A stretch of DNA of 64,000 nt from Tetradesmus obliquus (lineage: Eukaryota; Chlorophyta; Chlorophyceae; Sphaeropleales; Scenedesmaceae), in assembly GCA_030272155.1 (NCBI GenBank), contig CP126201.1, positions 1,346,501 through 1,410,500 of the forward strand, in the 5' to 3' direction. A program made the translations under genes and the position numbers. A model generated the notes under the pieces. The model was not told the DNA's origin. It did not search any database and worked only from the letters and a program-made list of their open reading frames with translations. Below, piece by piece: positions 60,456 through 64,000 of the stretch. The stretch's first letter is position 1, and every line of letters begins with the position of its first letter.

Positions 60456-63315
60456 ATGCCTCAGCATCGGGCCTTCAAGGCCACATTTAGCAATGAACAA
60501 ACAATCGAACGTAAATGGACCGGGCCAAGAGTTGCTGCACTCTGCGCGTGCGGAGTATTCTTGACTGTTGGCCTGGTGGGAGCGTTCTTACACTTTTCAG
60601 CACCGCAGCAGCAGCCACGCAGCAGCGCTTGGCTGAACCAGCAAAGGCCTTCGCTCGAGCTGTCACGGGCGTGTCAGCAGCTGCCAGGCAGGCACGGGCA
60701 GCTGTGCCGGGGCTATGTGGAAGCAGCAGGGGAGGAGCGCTGGAGTGCTGCTGCTGCATGGCGCCGCGGCAGCCCTGACTCATGTGAGTGTCCTGCAAGC
60801 AGTCCGTCATGTGTTATTTTTTAATTCAAATGCTGTCATTTGTGCGGCTTTGCTGTCCAACAGGCAGGCAGGGCAGCAGCAGCAGCTCACACCAGCAGCT
60901 CTGGCTGGTCCAGCAGCGAGTGACGCTGCATCATATGCTGCTGTGGATGCCATAATCACTGCCTCGGCGCTTGTGACCGCATACTTTGTATCACTGTAAC
61001 CATTTGAATCCATGTGCACGTGCGTGCACCTTGCGGCATTGGATACAACCCATCCACCGACCCATTGCTGCCTGGACGCCAGCAGCTGATACCAGCAGCA
61101 TCCTCCCACCACCGCGTTTACAACTTCTCTGCTGATCGTACTGACGCGTACACTGTGTTTGTCCATGCTGCTGCAGTCGTGTGCGCCGGCATATCTGTGG
61201 CATGCCTGGACGCCCACACTGTACATCAGCTCTGTTACGCAAATGCTGCTGATCTTAATAATGTCTCTTATATCACTTATACCATGTATGTTGCCTGTTT
61301 CCCACGCCTTTGCAGTCGTGTGCGCCGGCATATCTGTGGCATGCCTGGATGCTGACATTGAAGCTGAGCCAGCAGCACCTGCCAGCGCATGCGTGCCGCT
61401 GCAGGAGGGGTCCCAATGCAGCTTCAGCAGCTTTTGTCGGCAGGGATTCTGCGGAGGTGCGTTTGATACAGCATTTGATATCATTCATGATTTGAAAGGC
61501 AAAGGCAATCTCAGCACGAGGCTATCGGCAGTTGTTCTTGCAGCAGCAGGAGTGCTTGCGGCAGCAGCCACGGTGCAGCTGGAGCAGCTGCCAACAACTG
61601 TTTGAAAGCTGTTACGGCAGCAGCAGTAGCAGCAGCATCAATCGTGGGCGGTTCTCGTTCTACAGCTATTGCTAGGCTTGTGAAAGGACCGGCGTGCGCC
61701 TGTCAGGGCTTGCCTGTGCGGCTGAGTGTCGTCACGCGTGGCAGCAGGTCCACATGCGCCCTACATCGATATGGCGCAGCAGCATACAAAGCGTGGCGCA
61801 TTCTTCAGCCATCACTTGCATTGCGTAAAACAAACATCAGTTTGTTGCCCGCTAGAGCCTGTCTTTTTGCTTATCAACAGGATTGAGGCAGGTTTCAGTC
61901 ATGTGTTTGCTTTGCTGTTGCTGTTGCTGCATGCCCGCCAAAAGACTCCAAGGAGCAGCAGCAACCAGAAGCAGTAACCTCTGAACCCGCAGCAGCAGGC
62001 GCAGCTGATACTACCGACAGCCGCAACAGCACCAGCGGCGACAGCATTGTCACAATCGTGCCATCTGCACTGGAAGAGACAAGCACCACAGCAGCAGCAG
62101 CCGCAGCCGGCGCTGCGGCAGCTGCACCTCAGCAGCAGCAGCAGGATGGGGCCAACATAACATATGAAGATGCAACCACAATGATGAACCAGCAGGTCAA
62201 TATAGTCAACGAAACAGAAGCAGAAGAGGAGGTCCCCAGCCGTCGCCTGATGGCTTCCGCAGCAGCCGTCGCAAAGCGCAACGCGCCAATGGAAAAGTGG
62301 CCGACAGCAATCTACTCGGTCGATATCAGTCAGGCCGGCAGACGCTTGCCGGATACGTTGCTTGCCACATCCCACGAGTACAACCGCATTTATGATTATG
62401 GGGAGGAATACATTCACGCTTGGGCGAATGTTTTTGGCAAGCTGTCATCATCTCCGATCATTCGTGTGGGCGGCGCCAGCCAGGACAAGATGAAGAAGGT
62501 GCGGAGGCTGTTATATTGCCGCTTTTGTTATGTCATATATTATTACTATCAGTCAGCATGAGGCGTATTTTAGTGAACAGTGTCATCCTTTGTATGACAT
62601 GTGGCGGCGGCGCCAGCCAGGGCAAGATGAAAAGGGTGCAGCTGTTACTTGACTTGTTACAAACATGTTATGCCAACCAGATGACGAACAACTGCCCTGA
62701 TGCGTGCGTCCACATTTTGTCATTGTTTCATGCGGGTTCGCTGTTGCGCGCTGCGGGTTGCTGGACGTGCGCAGCTGGCACGACTGCCGCCTGCAAGGCC
62801 GCTTTGTTGTACACGGGCATTGGCTGCTGTTTGCTCTCTTGGCAAAATCCTGCACTGCTCGTTATCCGTATATACTTTATCATGTATGGAATGGTATCAT
62901 CATCAAGTATTAATTACTGTATGTTCTGCATCTGTCTGCGTGCTGTAGGTGCCAGGTCCGAGGGTGTGGAAGGCTCTCAAGGCTCTGCAGGAGAGAGTCA
63001 ACGCCAGGTGCGCTGAAGAACCAAGCTGTAGCTTGAGCTGCTGTGCACGTCCCATGCAAAAGGACGGCTTTACACAGTGAATGCACAGTTACGCTCCTTC
63101 AGGCATTCCTGGACCAGGACACGGGTGTCCCCCGGGTCACCGGGTGTCACTGGGTGTCACCGGGCGTCACTGGGTGTCACCGGGCGTCACCGGGTGTCAC
63201 TGGGTGTCACCGGGGTACCCTGCCATGTGGTGGTGCTACGCGTGAGCTCAGCGGTGCCGCGTGTTGCGCCGTGTGGCAGAAGAACGCAGTAGAGCTCAGC
63301 AGGGAGATCATGGCG

Positions 63316-63346
<31 letters not shown>

Positions 63347-63469
63347 AGGTACATCTTTGGGCTGCCGCTGTGGCAGAAGAACGCAGTGGAGCTGTCCAAG
63401 GAAATCATGGCACTGGCTGAGAAGCATCTAGCTCCTGGTGCTGTCATTGGTTATGAGCTGGGCAATGAG
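60456..63469 (+). CDS. Heparanase-like (GH79) glycosidase, partial
   Basis: Five exons join in phase: 60456-60783, 61316-61456, 61945-62498, 62949-63007 and 63349-63469 (401 codons so far); the rest lies beyond the part I can read or the window end. The ATG at 60456 is followed by a short basic tail and one membrane segment (VAALCACGVFLTVGLVGAFL), so this is a signal-anchored type II protein. Exon 2 gives a compact Cys-rich module (FVCAGISVACLDAD, CSFSSFCRQGFCGG). After an Ala/Gln/Thr linker with N-x-S/T sites comes the glycosidase barrel: RRLPDTLLATSHEYNRIYDY, SSSPIIRVGGASQDKMKK, RYIFGLPLWQKNAVELSKEI and GAVIGYELGNE, where the last Glu is the expected acid/base residue of GH79. It probably acts on cell-wall or matrix glycans in the secretory route or at the surface. 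Confidence 0.85.
62600..62642 (+). repeat. 3'-edge copy of GH79-like exon 3
   Basis: GGCGGCGCCAGCCAGGGCAAGATGAAAAGGGTGC repeats the exon end at 62470-62500 (GGCGGCGCCAGCCAGGACAA) with its donor, downstream of it. Likewise, an acceptor-edge copy of exon 2 (GTCGTGTGCGCCGGCATATC) lies at about 61177, upstream of 61316. Confidence 0.9.
63137..63216. repeat. 10-bp tandem repeat
   Basis: About eight copies of GGG(T/C)GTCAC(C/T) in tandem, within intron 4 of the GH79-like gene. Confidence 0.9.
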
Positions 63470-63521
63470 GTAAGGCAGTGTGTTGTGTGTGTCTGCTGTC
63501 ATGATTGTGTAACTGCTATCT

Positions 63522-63568
<47 letters not shown>

Positions 63569-63950
63569 TGCAGTTCCCCTGGCTGAGAAGCATCTGGCCC
63601 CCAATGCTGTCATTGGTAATGACCTGGGTAACGAGGTGAGGCGGTGTGCTGTGTGCGATGTGAGCGGATTGTATATTGTAGCTGCTTGCTGCAGCAGCAG
63701 CGGCCGCTGTAGGATCATTGGCTATGAGCTCGGTAGTGAGGTGGGGCAGTGTGCTGTGTGTGTCTGCTGTCGCAATTAAGTGACTGCCATCTGCTGTTTC
63801 AGCACCACCAGCAGCAGCAGCAGCGGTTGCTTTGATGCCATTTGCTAGGAGTTCGTGCAACGAGGTGAGTCAACGCTTGCTTTTGCCGTGAACTGCAAAC
63901 GCAGGCAATCTGATGCAGCGCAACCAGCGGTAGCAGCAACAGTACGTACT

Positions 63951-63987
<37 letters not shown>

Positions 63988-64000
63988 CAGTGCCACAACA
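63268..64000 (+). repeat. Edge copies around GH79-like exon 5, to window end
   Basis: An acceptor-edge copy (TGTGGCAGAAGAACGCAGTA) at about 63273-63320 precedes exon 5. Donor-edge copies follow at about 63575-63645 (GAGAAGCATCTGGCCCCCAA, TGACCTGGGTAACGAGGTGA), about 63705-63750 and, more weakly, about 63835-63870. The next true exon is not recognisable before the window ends. Confidence 0.85.

Noticed and set aside
1-64000. tRNA, rRNA or telomere repeats
   Set aside because: I looked for cloverleaf-like arms and TTTAGGG-type repeats and found none that I could support.

Overview
The window looks like nuclear DNA of a green alga, probably a chlorophycean (a Scenedesmus/Tetradesmus-like relative is my inference). 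The reasons are spliceosomal introns with GTGAG/GTGCG donors and TGCAG acceptors, very heavy CAG/CTG repeats giving poly-Ala/Gln/Ser tracts, an AP2 transcription factor of plant/algal type, an OPR-like organelle RNA-binding protein, and a tocopherol-cyclase-family protein. It is not bacterial: there are no operons, and almost every gene is split.

Layout. 0.25-5.8 kb: a partial, broken duplicate of a tocopherol-cyclase-like gene, interrupted by about 2.7 kb that carries a P-loop protein fragment and two perfect abutting palindromes. 6.0-7.35 kb: a poorly resolved plus-strand gene. 9.8-17.1 kb: AP2-domain transcription factor (minus). 19.3-24.05 kb: the whole tocopherol-cyclase-like gene (minus, 460 aa) and the source-like copy of the duplication. 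24.57-30.36 kb: OPR-like protein (plus, about 1296 aa), divergent from the cyclase gene and tail-to-tail with an unknown gene (30.4-32.9 kb, minus). 35.6-39.7 kb: secreted cysteine-rich protein (minus, 895 aa). 41-45.3 kb: fusion of two ubiquitin-like domains with an E2 fold (plus). 45.6-50.7 kb: indoleamine 2,3-dioxygenase (plus, 493 aa), with a hAT-type MITE in an intron. About 53.4-59.3 kb: leucine-rich-repeat protein (plus). 60.5 kb to the end: membrane-anchored heparanase-like (GH79) glycosidase, cut by the window end.

The exon models for the cyclase, OPR, Cys-rich, dioxygenase and GH79 genes were built by hand; their reading phases agree across every junction.

The most striking property of the window is not a gene. 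Nearly every gene carries head-to-tail copies of its own exon edges inside its introns, obeying a simple order: copies of an exon's 5' edge (with the acceptor) lie upstream of the complete exon, and copies of its 3' edge (with the donor) lie downstream. Where both occur in one intron, donor-edge copies come first and acceptor-edge copies last. Terminal exons also leave copies beyond the stop codon. I call this exon-edge stutter; it appears in at least eight unrelated genes here and is the main candidate for an undescribed phenomenon.
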